A stretch of 64,000 nt of DNA from assembly GCA_025738555.1 (NCBI GenBank), contig JAOVFP010000003.1, positions 3,348,001-3,412,000 on the forward strand, read 5' to 3'. Origin of the DNA: Cyathus striatus (Eukaryota > Basidiomycota > Agaricomycetes > Agaricales > Nidulariaceae). Position numbers and translations under genes: made by a program. Below the pieces are notes generated by a model. It saw nothing but the letters and a program-made list of their open reading frames with translations, was not told the DNA's origin and made no database searches. Of this stretch, positions 22,975-35,946 are shown one piece after another (positions within the stretch are counted from its first letter, which is position 1; every line of letters begins with the position of its first letter).

Positions 22975-24378
22975 ACGACTAACTTTTAAATGTACTATAT
23001 TATGTCAGTAGTAGCACCACCAACATATAATAGGTAATTATGTTAGTTATATTTAGTACGAAGGGTATCTGGTTTGCAATAATGAAATATAACGAGTTAA
23101 AGACTATAGTTTGCTTTCTAAGACTTGATTTTAATACTTCAATTGCAGTACTAGTTCAAAAACTTGATAACCAATATTCAATTCAATTCAATAGTACTCG
23201 GTACTTCAAATTCTAATAAAACTTCAGATACTGATTTCAGAACGTTACTCCACTTCGAGAACAGAAGTACAGCTCAGGCAGTGCTTGTCCTCCCTACTCT
23301 ACCATCCCTAAGTTATATACTAAAATTCTACCTATTGTATTTGTAACTGTAAATAGTATATCGTATATGTAAATAGATCGCGTGTGATACTTCTAAGACT
23401 GTCCATGAGTTCCCCCGAGGTGTGGAGAACCTTCCACATGGCAAGCCATATGGATGCACCTTGTTTCAGAGGTGCGTCAAATGTTGCGGCACTGGTATTA
23501 TCCCAGTACATGTGCTAAAACACGCACTCGCATTAGTATGTGCTTGGTTACAAGAATTCCTGGAGTTAACGGCTCCCTATGTGGTGTGCATCAATAGTGC
23601 ATGATGGCATTGATACAGTCCTTGGCTATTTCCTGCGCCATTGTCCATGCAGTTTTGCACATGTAAACCATGCAACCACTCAGTTTCTCATATGGGGGTA
23701 CTGAGACCCATTCTAGTAAGGCTATGGGCTATGGATTTGAGTGATACCGGCCTATGTACCCTGATTGGGATTTTTCTCAGAGCAGTTGCATACACCGGCA
23801 CATGATGCGTTGGACTTGGTGATGGAACACCGTTTGAGGTGTACAGGAGAGGTACAATGGCCTTGTCATGGAAATAATAATAAAAATAAACATTAAACAA
23901 GTGGCTTCATAGCTACTGTGAAGCAAATGTAATAAATTTTTAAATAAGTGCAGGGAACCGAGGCCATATGATATATTTCCTAGTACCCTTGGTTTGTATC
24001 AATATGATACTTTAGCTGGCGACATGGGCCTCAGTCTCAGCTCTTGTACTCTTCCCTTAGTTGTGATGTATTTCATAGAAAATATTATAGTTGGCAACTC
24101 AGGACTCATTCCAACTCTTATACTCATGGGTTGGCTTCTGCACAGATTTAATATAGAAGTTTGAATAAAATGAATTAATAAAAGTTAAAAATAACTCTAT
24201 TCTAAAAGCCGGCGTATCAATATTTCTAATCCCCTCTTTCTTTCTTCATGCGTGCTCTCGAATGTAAGCAAATGACTACTGTTACATAATATCAAGAAAG
24301 TTTATAATGTGAGTAATGCCCAATAACTATGTACACATTTGAAAATACTATATACAATATATGGAGGGCGAGTGAATA
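22975..24378. other. No recognised gene
   Basis: Short frames on both strands (for example 23422-23604, Cys-rich but unmatched; 23900-23688) show no family signal. AT-rich. Confidence 0.4.
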
Positions 24379-27300
24379 TCAGCATCTTTTTGCAATAACA
24401 GCAAGATCCTCAATAGGAATATCAATCCCCCTATCATGTCTTTTCTTTCCTATGAGTGGATAGGCAAAGACTACCTCTCCCTTCAGATCGACTACCTGGT
24501 ATTCCCCCCCATAGATTTGGTGGTTTAGGTGATTCACGACTGTAACCACTTGACCTCTCCTTTCCAGGGGAACCCTATGGACATATTTAGCCAGTACCGA
24601 AATTACAATATCACCAGTTAACTCCACTTGGATTGATTGATTGCTATTAACGACATTGACGCAAAACCCAGTGCAGTTTTCATACCTCCCATTTTCAAAT
24701 CCAGAGCTAGCTATAGTCGGTTGGGAGCCTGAAATAATCACATTGAGAAAATTTTTACTTAGAAACAAACTGTCACTATCAACAAGTCGTTTGATCCAAT
24801 GATCTGCAAAGTTGTAAATATATTAGGAAATATTTACGAGGAATAACAATACATACCATTGTACTCATTTATAAAATTTGAACATGCTGAAGAGCCTTCA
24901 CCTACAACAAAACTTTGCATGGATGGTGGAAGAAAGCCAGAAGGTTCCAAGTGGCCAGTTGATTCTTGGTTCTCTGGAACTATAATTACTATTATCAGTA
25001 TATGTCAATACTACAACTAGAACAGACTGACTGCGATGCGGATATGTGATAAATTCAGCAGCAGCGGCATTTGATATCTAAGAAGTATTTAATTAAGCAC
25101 ATATATCACATATAAATATAAATACTTACTTGCGGGGTCCTTGAGCTGGGATTCCAAGCAGGCGTATGGGACCCAGTCCCAGAATCATTTTCCCATTGAG
25201 GTGTAGGACATATATTCATCAATGATAATGAATCCCCAACAGAATTAAGTCCCTTGAAAATTTCTGGGAGTGTGTCGTAATGCCTACCATATATTATTAG
25301 TTTGCAGGAGCAGAAAGCAATAATTTTATCTATAATTACCCAGGAATATATAAATGGTTTATTGACACTTCGTCCTGATGGTTGGAACTTATTAAGTGGG
25401 CCTGAACTTCAAGAATGGCTTTCCCATCCACATTCACACTCTTCAGTATACCCATATCCCCTTTATGAGGGCCAAATTTAACCACTGCATATTGGCCATA
25501 AAGAAATTTATATGGATCTTCTTGCATGATCCTGGCCTCATATTCACCACTCTCCCCTTTAAAGGTATGGCTTCTATGAACTTCACTACAAAAATCCAGA
25601 TCTGATGAGCGAACTGACTCATGATGCCCCTATTCAAATGGTTTGAGTAATGTATCAATGCAAAAATGTTCTTAATTACCTTTATTGGAAAGGTGATGAT
25701 GGTAACTTTCTCCTCGCCAATTTGGCCATACAGCTGTACATCAGATACCATCCCGACAATTCCTTTGAGATGTCCAGACTTCACCCTAACACCATCACCA
25801 ATTTTGAAGCATTTTTGGAGTTGAATAACCAGATATTTGAAGAGTATTGTTGGGGATTCAAGGAGTCTCAGTGTCGCATCTCCTTCTGAGATGTCTTCTA
25901 TGAATGCGAGCAAAACCTTAGGCTGCTGTAGGACAACCTTCACCTGATCACCTATACGTATAGCTGCTGAAAGTACAGCTCGCCTTGTATCTTCCAAAAT
26001 ATTTTTAGGAATTTGGCTACAGCTCTCGAAAGACCTTAGCTCTTCAATTGTAGGGGTTGCTTCAGCTTGATAATGGTATTCCAATGTGACTTTTTTATGC
26101 AGTATGAACCCTTCTGGTGTGTAGAAGGATTTCCTAAAATTATATCCTTTAATAATCACATTATTTTGATCTTCAAAAACAACTTCAAAAGTTTTCGGAC
26201 TTGTTTCTCGAGCTTTGTCAGGATTAAAAAGCTCGCAAGGTGGTTTGGATTTGATGAACTAGATGCATGCTTTCGTTTCGACGAGTTCCTATACATTATT
26301 CAAGGGATATGAACAACTTCAATCCTGAAAGTCCTCTCGCAGACATCCCTAATAAAACCTAGGTCGTATTGAAACCTTCCTTTGAGCCGGACCCATGTGT
26401 TCTTGGATGGAGTGTAGCGTTCTCCAATTTTGAAAAGGCATCATCCCAGGCAGCAGTCGGCACCGCACAGATACTGTTTTGATAAACATCTGCCAAAATT
26501 TTGGTGCTGGTCTTAAGGTCATCAAGACATCTAGCTTCCACATAAACATGACCAGGGATGACCGATAACGAAAAATGCACTGCGAATGTACTTCGAGCCA
26601 CCGTGTAAACTGAGGGAAAATACCACATCTTCCTCAGATCCATCCTATAAAATGTAAATAAGAACACAGACATATCTGTGTTGCACTGACTGACCTTAAC
26701 CACTACATCCCAAAGGGGCCAGTCCTTAGGATTATGGCCATGTTGAGGAATATTATGCTTGCTGACTGCCGAAGAAGAACTAGTTCTGCTCGCTGGTGAA
26801 ACAACACCCATGTATGAGCTGGGACTTGAGTTGACATACATTGTAACAATATTGTTGATAAGTTTGCAGTGATTATCAATGCATTGTCCAGCTTGTAAAC
26901 TCGCAAGAAGGCCCCTCCACCTGAGCATATGTGACCCATAACTTGCTGTTTCTTGTCCTCATTTTGTAGGCACGTGTAAAGTGAACGCTGAAGTGTCAGT
27001 CACACTATGGGGGTGTTGGGATCTTCCTCATCCTCATCCTCATCCTCATCATTGATAAAACCTACAATAGTTAATTTCAGCCAGAGAATTTGAATTTGGG
27101 TAATGAATTATATATACCATCCATATCCTCATCATCCTCTTCACCCTCTGAGTCAGAAGCCACCTTTGCTTTGATATCTAAGAACATCTTCTGTACAATA
27201 TGAAAGACTTCAATAATGCATCTGTTACTCTCAGCATAATACATCACCTCTATTCTTGCTCTCTTGTTATTCTTTGGTAGAGGCATCGCGTCATCAGGGT

Positions 27301-27499
27301 TGTAATGCCATTGAATTTCGCTGGCATCCTTCAACAAGCTGTCATGATTCAAAGCACAATTATCTTCAGCCATTATTACTTTTATTGCTACAGGTGGTGT
27401 TTTTATTGTATTGAAAAGTGCCTTCATTGTGGGTCCCAGGTCCTGGTGATTTTTGTTGCTTTTACGGTGTACCTTCATTACGACTAGATGTTTTATCAT
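24379..27499 (-). pseudogene. SPT5-like NGN/KOW protein, element-borne, partly decayed
   Basis: Multi-exon on the minus strand. Acidic N-terminus: EGEEDDEDMDG at 27118 splices (56-nt intron 27062-27117) to FINDEDEDEDEEDPNTP. The NGN-like domain has KDWPLWDVVVK near 26700, then IPGHVYVEARCLDDLKTSTK near 26560-26500. KOW units follow: TWVRLKGRFQYDLGFIRDV near 26400; IGDGVRVKSGHLKGIVGMVS near 25800-25740; YGQYAVVKFGPHKGDMGILK near 25500-25440. The C-terminal part has YVHRVPLERRGQVVTVVNHL at 24600. SPT5 proteins ride on RNA polymerase II, and agaricomycetes have many extra SPT5-like copies. A +1 shift near 26440 and a stop after NTPIV suggest decay or missed introns. It lies inside the giant element, so it may be cargo. 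Confidence 0.55.
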
Positions 27500-27869
27500 T
27501 CAGTGATATGTATCTACGTTTATCTATGTTATCTACTTATTGTATCTACTGTATCTAGTCTATCTACTGTAATTAACATTCAGATACTACAATGGTGAAG
27601 GAACAGATGAAAATGGTTTATTTTAGGGCAGGCTCAGATAATCACGTGATATTCCCGATCGTGTCACATACTACTAGTAAGTAAAACTTACAGATAGCAT
27701 ATCTACAGTATCTTATCTACTTTAACTAGTGTTCAGTTGTTACAATGGTGAAGGAATGGAAATAATTGGTAAAACTATAAACTAATTGAATTTATATTAG
27801 TACCCATTAAACTTAATAATAAGATCAATCTAGAAAAATGTTACTAGAAAACCTCAATATAATATAGGT
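27500..27869. other. Spacer with ATCTACTGTATCTA-type short repeats
   Basis: Short repeated words ATCTACT and CTGTATCTA near 27520-27570. The stretch 27716-27870 recurs at 38912-39065, so the tRNA-like array and its flank were duplicated. No gene. Confidence 0.5.
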
Positions 27870-28345
27870 ACTTATAGGGATTCGAACCCAAAGCCATGCA
27901 AAGATTAGTACAAAGTAGATTTGCACTGTACCATTAGGCTAATTTACCTTGCAAATCATACTAACTGCTCAGATTATATCAGTGCTCTTCATGGTGCAAA
28001 CTTTCAATAATAAATGCCCTTAACCTTGACAAGCAAGTCGACTGCTTAGACTATTTTAGCAACCATTAAAAAAACATCAGAAACACTATGAACACCAAGG
28101 TATCGGAGATTGAACCCAAAGCCTTCTGAAACTTAGTACAAGGTTTATTCACACTGTACCATTAGATTAATTGACCTCGTAAATTTCATGTAACTGCTCA
28201 GATCATATCACAACTATCCATGGTGCAAACTTCTAAAAACATTAAAAATTACATGAACAGGTCCTTACCGGGATTGAACCCAAAGCCATCCAAAGACTAG
28301 TACAATGTTTATTCACACTGTACCATTAGGCTAATTGACCTTTGC
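27870..28345 (-). repeat. Left tRNA-like tandem array (3 units)
   Basis: Three units at about 27870-27953, 28099-28173 and 28263-28342. On the minus strand each has a pol III A-box-like TAGCCTAATGG and a B-box-like GGTTCGAATCC or GGTTCAATCC about 50 nt further on. The 3' acceptor half does not pair with the 5' end, so these are tRNA-like or SINE-like relics rather than genes. Confidence 0.65.
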
Positions 28346-29620
28346 GAATTACAGTGGCATGCAAAAAGAATGAGTGTGCCTATTTTCCAGAAGTAGCAAA
28401 AAGTAATCTGCTCTCAAATCTCACATACTTGCTCAATTTTCATATAATTTTGTATAATTGTTCTATATATGTATAAATTCTATTTACAATAGTTATAAAA
28501 GTAAAAAATCAGAAAATTCAATGTCTGGTGATATATGTATCAAATATACCAAAAATGCGAAAATTAACCCCAATTAACCATTATTATGGCAGATCAATTT
28601 ACTTGATAATACCAAAATCTGAATATAGATGTCTAAAGAGGTATATAAACTTGCTCTACATCAAATTATGTGTGGAAATAATGTAAACTGGGTGCAGGAG
28701 AACCCAAGCAATTTGAGGTTATATAAAAAAGTATATGTTGTATTATTCAAGCTGTATCTTTCTAACTAAGCCAGGTAAATACATACTTAAACTTGCATAA
28801 TACTTTTAGAACTTAGTACTATAGATGAGCAAAAAATTGTATGAAACAGTCAAGATATAAGCTTGCTAGATGTAAAGGAATATATGCAAGATATGTAAAC
28901 TGGCATAAATTTATGTTAGACATTCTACAAGAAATAGTTGGAATTATGCCCTCATACTGTTTCTAGATATAGCCATCTGCATTTAAAATGTACACTAAAA
29001 GTATTGTAAGCAGTGAGTGTCTAGTTGCTGAGATAATGTCCCATGAAGTTCGAAAATTTGGCTCAAAATACCAAAAAGATAGCATTTTGGGCCAAAATCT
29101 CAAACTTCATGGGACATTATCTCAGCAACTAGACACTCACTGCTTCTAATATTTTTAATATACATTTTAACTGTAGATGCCTATATTTCCCAATACTGTG
29201 AAGGTGTAATTCCAACTATTTCTTGTGGAATGTCTAACACAAATTTATGCTGGTTTACATATCTTGCATATATTCTTTTACATGTAGAAAGCTTATATCT
29301 TGTCTGTTTAATACAAATCTTTGTTCGTCTATAGTCCTACATTCTAAAAGTATTATGCAAGTTAAAGAATGTACTTACCTGGCTTGGTTAAGAAGATATA
29401 GCTTGAACAACAACACATATGCTTTTTTATACCCTCAAATTGTTTGGGTTCTCCTGTACCCAATCTTTATTGTTTTCTCACATAACTTGACATACAGAAA
29501 GTATAGATACCTCGCTAAACATCCATATTCAGATTGTGGTATTATCCAGTAAATTCAGCCACCAAAAATGTGGTTAATTGGGGTAATTTTTCGCATTTTT
29601 GGTATATTGAATATATATAT

Positions 29621-30232
29621 TGTTACACTTTCTTCATCTCAACCCCGCCAGAGCCCCTCTATTTCACGTGACACTTCTATTTATATCTTTCTGCTTACTG
29701 ATCCCTTTCTATTTATAACTACTCTCTTACTCATCATCCCCGACCCCGCTCCTCTGGTTTGTCATACTACGAGCACGGACTTCTCTTATTTCCTCGGACT
29801 CGCTTACTGATACGACTGCGCATTTATTTATAGACCTCTGTCGAGTCATGACAAGTCATGGACTTATTTATAGCTACACTTCTTTACTTGCACGGACCAC
29901 GCTTCTTTTGTATAAATAGCACATGTATTCCGATCAAGCTTCTTCAGCTTGATCTTAGTTTAGCTATCATCCAATATAGCTGGCTAATCCCCTCTATCCT
30001 CTTTGAGAACACCTCAGACCCCGAACACTGCTACTTTCTAGATCGCATCTCAAGCGTTGCTGTGAGATCGCTGCTAAGTCCATTAGTGAATAACTCTACG
30101 TTATTACTGTTTAGACTTTGACTTCGTCATATGACTTACGAGTGTAGTGACAAGTCATGTGATTATTACATCACAAGACCAGAAGACATCACGAGACCAG
30201 AAGACATCATGAGACCAGCTCGGATCGTAACA
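29621..30232 (+). repeat. 5' LTR (612 bp)
   Basis: Contains TATAAATAGC near 29911, a plausible TATA box. It has an extra 18 bp (AAGACATCATGAGACCAG) near its end relative to the 3' LTR. Confidence 0.92.
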
Positions 30233-30692
30233 AAAGATCAAGCTGATTAAACCGGCGACGATTACTTAATCGATTCGCCACACCACCACCAAAACGTCAG
30301 AACCACGAATTGGATCCAGGAACCGATTCCTCCCATTCAGAAGAATATAGAGAACGGAGACCGCTCCAAGACTACGAGACACCAGAAAGCCCACTACCAG
30401 AGCAAGCATACCGAGGACAACTAGTAACTGAATTACCAACCAGCCCAGCGACAGCACCACCAGAAACCCCAGTAGGCTCCACATCGCCTATCTTGAATCA
30501 CCAACTTTTGCAGAAGAACCACCCAGCACTGTATCCGGATTTTTCCCATTCAGCTTAGAAGAAACCGAACCACTAGACGTATCGCAAGAATCCCCCGAAG
30601 ATATCAGAAACCCTTTCGCACCACCATGCGCACCGACACTTCGAAATCAATTAGGACGAGCTCAGCCGTTTATATGCCGAAGAAATAGAACC

Positions 30693-31660
30693 ATGTCTAC
30701 AAACACAGGAACCACAAATGGCAAAATGGAAGCCAAATTCAAGACCCCATTCCACTTCTCTGGAGATAGATCCCTATTCCAGAGCTGGATCCAAGAAGTC
30801 GAACTTTATATTTTAGGAAACAAAGTCACCGAAGACAAGATGAAGATACTCCTAGCCCTCTCCTATATGAATGGAGGATCGGCTGGAGCGTGGAAAAGCA
30901 CCGCCTTTGACACTTACACGAAGACAGACACAACTCACCCCGATGGAACGTTCCCCACTTGGGCAACCTTCAAAGCAGATCTCACTAAAGCATTTCAAGA
31001 AGGAGACTCTGCTGATATTGCACACCGACAGCTTGAACTGCTTGTTCAAGGAAGTAGCAATGCGGAGGATTATACAGCAGTATTCGAGACCCTCTGGCCC
31101 AAGATAAGCCTAGAATCCGAAACCGAGAAGATCCGCAAATATAAGAAAGGACTTAACCGACCCCTCAGAGAGAAAGTGGAAACCATGGCCGATGTGCCAT
31201 CCACTTACGAGAAATACAAAGAAGCTGCCATCAAGTTCGATTGCAACTACCTCAGATTCAAAGAAACAGAAGCCTCGGGAAATGCCCGAAAGATCTCCCC
31301 AATTAATTTCGCCAGGAAACCCGCTCCATTCACCCAATACCTTGGAGCCCGACCATCTTCCAGACCATCAGTAGACCCCTACCACCCCTCTGTATCCAAC
31401 CAGATGGATACTCGAGTTGATGCCATCAACAAACCACTCTCCCCCCTAGAAATGGATCAACTCAGAAAGGAAGGAAAGTGTTTCCATTGCAAGAAACCTG
31501 GACACGTTTCGCAACTGCCCACTCAAGAAAGGAAAATTCAGTCGGAACCCCGGAAATCGCCGCGACCTCTCTGTCAGAGCCACCTATGAAGAAATTGGAG
31601 ATATCTACTGATCCCTCAGAAAAGAAGACCAGGATGAAGTCGCCAAACTCGCCAATGAAT
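30693..31660 (+). pseudogene. gag (capsid and zinc knuckle), frameshifted
   Basis: The main frame 30693-31589 has a Ty3-type Gag core (FSGDRSLFQSWIQEVELYIL near residues 26-45, then WATFKADLTKAFQEGDSADI). The zinc knuckle begins CFHCKKPGHVS near 31479-31511. A one-base shift inside the knuckle puts the last Cys (RFRNCPLKKGKF) in another frame, so the knuckle is not completed in the Gag frame. Gag would package the element RNA. Confidence 0.8.
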
Positions 31661-32050
31661 TGGGTTTTTGATATGGAGAGCTGAATCGACGTCTACCTCT
31701 CCCCTCAACATTTCACGTGCGGTCATAGATGAGCCTGTAGTAGCTAGCATTCTAAGGAATACTATTCGTATTGCAACTCATCTTGACGCACATGAAGAAC
31801 TGATCGAAGCACTCATAGACTCCGGAGCCGGAGGAATGTTCATAGACTGGCGCCTAGTCCGAAAGTTATGACTTAAAACCGAGAAACTTAAAGAACCCGA
31901 AGAGCCCGAAACGTCAATGGATCTATCAATCGACAAGGAATGATCACCGACATCACCAGACAAGAAATTGAAATAGGAGGAAGGAAGTTCGAGTAACGTT
32001 CCTCATCCTCAATATCGGAATAGAAGATATCATATTAGGATATCCCTGGC
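31660..32050 (+). pseudogene. Retroelement protease region, interrupted
   Basis: LIEALIDSGAGGMFIDWRLV at about 31798-31860 carries the aspartic protease active-site motif DSG. A stop follows at 31869-31871, and the next part (IGGRKFE, LILNIGIEDIILGYPWLRDM) needs two frame changes. Confidence 0.7.
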
Positions 32051-32058
32051 TCAGGGAT

Positions 32059-32874
32059 ATGAACCCCGACATCAATTGGAAAACCGGTGTCCTCAAATGG
32101 AGGAACACCATCAGATTTAACGCAAACAACCGAGAAGAAATCATCTCCGATGCCCTTACCATACAAGTGGTAGAACTTATCCGAGACGGAGAAACAATCG
32201 ACATGGAAGAACTCGAACGCCGAAAACGACAAAATTGGAAAATGATTTGCAATGGATTTGCAAAAACCACAGGAAATCGAATGTTCTTGCACGACCCACC
32301 TTACAAACCGGTAGGAGCAACAGTTCAATTCGTATTCAATCAGAAACCCACCGTCGAAGAAATACCCGAGAAACTAACGCTTAACTTTAACCCATTACCC
32401 AGAGACAGCCCCCACATCATGGAAGAAACCGACACCGAAACCGAACCAGGATCAGATTCCGACGAATACACAACGGAATCTGAAGACACGCTAGTAAGCC
32501 CAGTATCAGACCTTACTAACAGTTTAGGAAAAATGAATATCAACAACGACAACATCAATGAACTAACCGAAGAAATGAGCAAACTTAATTTTAGAGATTA
32601 CGTCGAATACGATGGAGAAAACCCCGCGCTAACCCAAGCCAACGTATACGACCTATTTGAAAATCCACTGGAAATGGACTTTACTCGCATTGCCGCCATC
32701 GTACAGGACATCTATCGCCAAGAAGACTTCGACCTACCAGATCTAGTACCAGATTCTGAAGAAGAAGACGATGAACTTGCTGAACCCATCGAAACGGACG
32801 CCTATGAACTTCTCGTGAACTACCTCCGAGATGAAGAACCCGAACCAGAACCCCCAGACGAACCACCGAATTAA
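32059..32874 (+). pseudogene. Protease-to-RT linker, acidic
   Basis: Open 271-codon frame joining the protease tail (MNPDINWKTGVLKWRNTIRF) to an Asp/Glu-rich linker (SDSDEYTTESEDTLVS; EEEDDELAEPIE). It stops at 32872-32874 before the RT in the normal pol order. The linker is longer than in most fungal Ty3 elements I know of. Confidence 0.6.
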
Positions 32875-32999
32875 CCGAAGAAACACTTATTAGGAAATTA
32901 ACAATCTCGCAACAACTATCCTATGGACAAGCCACCAAACCCGAGAAAACTGCTGAAGAACTAACCCCACGGAAATACCACGACTATCTAGATGTATTC

Positions 33000-34400
33000 A
33001 GGAAACGCCCAGTATCAAAACTCCCACTGCACCGACCATACGACCACAAAATTGACCTCAAACCGGACACCCCAGATCAGATTGATTGCAAAATCTACCC
33101 GTTACATGGCAAACAACAAATCGCCCTCGACACTTGGCTCAAAGAAATGGAAGAAAAGAAATTCATCGAAAAAGGACAATCCCCGTACACCTCCTCCTTC
33201 TTTTTCGTACCAAAGAAGGACGACAAGGAAGCATTACGACCCTGCCAGGATTACCGACCCCTCAATGAACATACTATTCGAGATAACTACCCCTTACCCC
33301 TTATGCCAGATCTCATCCAACAATTACAAGGAAAGAAAGTTTTCACCAAACTCGACATCAACGGAGCATACAACAACATTCGAATCCACCCCGGACATGA
33401 AAACCGAGCTGCCTTCAAGACGAACCGTGGAACATTCATCCCCAAAGTAATGTTCTTCGGAATGTGCAACTCCCCGGCAACCTTCCAACGATTCATGAAC
33501 GACATCTTTAAAGATCTCATCGAAGAAGGACTCGCGATCATATACATCGACGATGTATTACTCCTCGGGACAACTATCAAAGAACTCGAACAAATCACCA
33601 AACACGCGTTCGATATACTTAGGAAACACGATCTTTACGCCAAACCCAAGAAATGCAGATTTGAAGTAACCGAAGTTGACTTTTTAGGACTAATCGTACG
33701 ACCCGATGAACTCGCCATGGACCCCATCAAAGTAGCAGGAATCCGCGACTGGCCGATCCCTGCTAAACTCAAAGACGTTCGATCTCTTATGGGATTTGCT
33801 AACTTTTACAGGAAATTCATCGAAGGATTCGGAAAAATCGCCATTCCACTTAACGCTCTTACCAAAGAAGACAAACCATTCAAATGGACCCCAGAATGTC
33901 AAACCGCTTTCGAAACTCTCAAAGAACGTTTTCTATCTGAACCCGTCCTACGCATCCCAAATCCCGAACAGCCATTTGAACTCGAAACCGACGCCTCGAA
34001 ATACGCCTGCGGAGCAGTGCTCAATCAGAAAGGACCCGACGGAAGAATCCACCTGCTGGATTCTCTTCCCATACTTTTACAGAAACCAAACGGAACTACG
34101 AAATCTACGACAGAGAACTCCTCGGAGTAATCTGTGGACTCAAAGAATGGAAGCATCATCTCATCGGCACACCTCACAAAATCATCATCTGGTCCGATCA
34201 TCGCAACCTCGGATATTGGAGGAAACCCGAAGACCTTACCTGACGACAAGCCCGATGGTACCTATTCCTATCTCAGTTCCATTTCGAATTACGCCACAAA
34301 CCCGGAAAGAACCTTATCGCCGCCGACGCGTTATCCCGAAGACCTGACTACATCCCGAAAGAAGATAACGACAACAAGCAAATCACGATGTTACCAGCAC
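33000..34400 (+). pseudogene. Reverse transcriptase and RNase H, one frameshift
   Basis: Main frame 33147-34130. RT blocks: PCQDYRPLNEHTIRDNYPLP, KLDINGAYNNIRIHPGHE (catalytic Asp), MFFGMCNSPATFQRFMNDIF and the YIDDVLLL active site near 33541-33565. RNase H starts at ETDASKYACGAVLNQKGPDG. The frame then shifts near 34050, and the remaining RNase H motifs (YDRELLGVI, WSDHRNLGYW) continue in another frame to about 34390. A stop in the DLT-RQARWY stretch is a second lesion. Confidence 0.85.
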
Positions 34401-34539
34401 GCCTATTTCCCTTGACTGAAGACATCCCCGTCAATCTTATAGACACCGAACTCCACAAAGAATTCAAGAAAGCACTAGAAACCGATCACCACGCACAAGA
34501 CGCCATCACCACTATGAAACAACCCGGACAATTATCCCT

Positions 34540-35310
34540 TATCAAGAACGCAGCCCAAGATTGGCAAGAAACGACGGCCTTCTCTATTACCGAGGCCGAT
34601 GTTACGTACCACCAGATCTGAAACTCCAACAGGAAATAGTACGAAAATATCACGACACCGTCGCAGCCGGACACCCTGGACCCCACAATACCGAATTAGC
34701 CATCAAGAACCACTATTGGTGGCCTAGCATGGGCATCTTCATCAAGAACTACGTTGACGGATGTGCCATATGTCAACAATCGAAGTACAACCGAAAAGGA
34801 AAACCACCCCTCATGCCAATCCCCGCACCCGCTGACACCCGACCCTTCTCTCAAATCTCCTGTGATTGGATCACGGATTTACCCTCCTCCGACGGATACG
34901 ACTCCATATTTGTCATGGTCGACCATGGATCTACAAAGGGGGTAATATTCGAACACTGCCACAAGAAAGGACTTACCGCATTAGGAGTAGCCCAACTTTT
35001 ACTCGACACCGTATACCGAAGATTTGGATTACCCGATTCCATCATATCCGACAGAGACCCCAAGATCACAGCCGAAGCCTTCCAAGAAATGATACGACAT
35101 CTAGATGTCAAATGGAAAGGAAGTACGGCATATCACCCACAAACCGATGGCCAAACCGAACGAATGAACCAAGAAATAGAAGTCTACCTCCGATGCATCT
35201 GTGCCATGCGACAGTACGACTGGAACAAATATCTCTCCTCCACCAAATTCGCCATTAACTCCCGATATCACTCCACTATGAAGAACTCCCATTCTACCTA
35301 ATCATGGGAT
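34540..35310 (+). pseudogene. Integrase core
   Basis: Frame 34561-35301. Zinc-binding HHCC region: GHPGPHNTELAIKNHYWWP then CAICQQSK. DDE core: first Asp in SCDWITDLP, second in IISDRDPK, Glu in QTDGQTERMNQE. It ends with a stop after STMKNSHST where the usual next block (PYYLIMGYDP-like) is in another frame. Confidence 0.85.
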
Positions 35311-35329
35311 ATGACCCCGTCGCACTTCC

Positions 35330-35900
35330 AGAAGTCTTCTCCTGATCAAAGATTTTAGAAGTTCAAGAACACATCAAAGCATTACACCAACTTAGGAAAG
35401 AAGCACAAGCCCTTCACGAACTCGCACGTCAACAAGTCATGTTACAAAATAAGAAAGATCTCCAACCACTCAAAAAAGGACAAATGGTATGGCTAGAATC
35501 AACCAATCTCAAAATCGCCTACCCAACCAAGAAATTCACCCCTCGGAGAGAAGGACCCTTCCCGATCAAAGAAGTCCGATCAACACTCATTTACGAACTG
35601 CAATTACCGAAACGCTGGGGCCGAATCCACCCCGTATTCCACAAATCCCTTCTAACCCCCTACATTGAGAACGACATCCACGGACCCAACTACTTGGAAC
35701 CACCCCCAGATCTCATCGACGATCAAGAAGAATGGGAAATAGAAGCGATCAAAGCACACAAGAAGCAAAAGAAAGGTACAATCTTCCTTATCTCATGGAA
35801 AGGATACCCATCTTCCGCCGATGAATGGGTAAATGAAGACACCCTGGAAAATGCCAAAGATCTCCTGAAAACTTATAAAAAGAAAGCCAAATTACCCTGA
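35330..35900 (+). CDS. Integrase C-terminus with chromodomain
   Basis: The frame from about 35439 holds the GPF/Y-like RREGPFPIKEV and RWGRIHPVFHKSLLTPYIEN blocks. The last 50 residues are a chromodomain: EWEIEAIKAHKKQKKGTIFL followed by ISWKGYPSSADEWVNED. Chromodomains steer integration to heterochromatin marks in related elements, which would suit the repeat-rich landing site here. Stop at 35898-35900. Confidence 0.85.
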
Positions 35901-35946
35901 ACGAACCAGAAACCCACCTTCTACACACCGATACAACTTCTACGAC

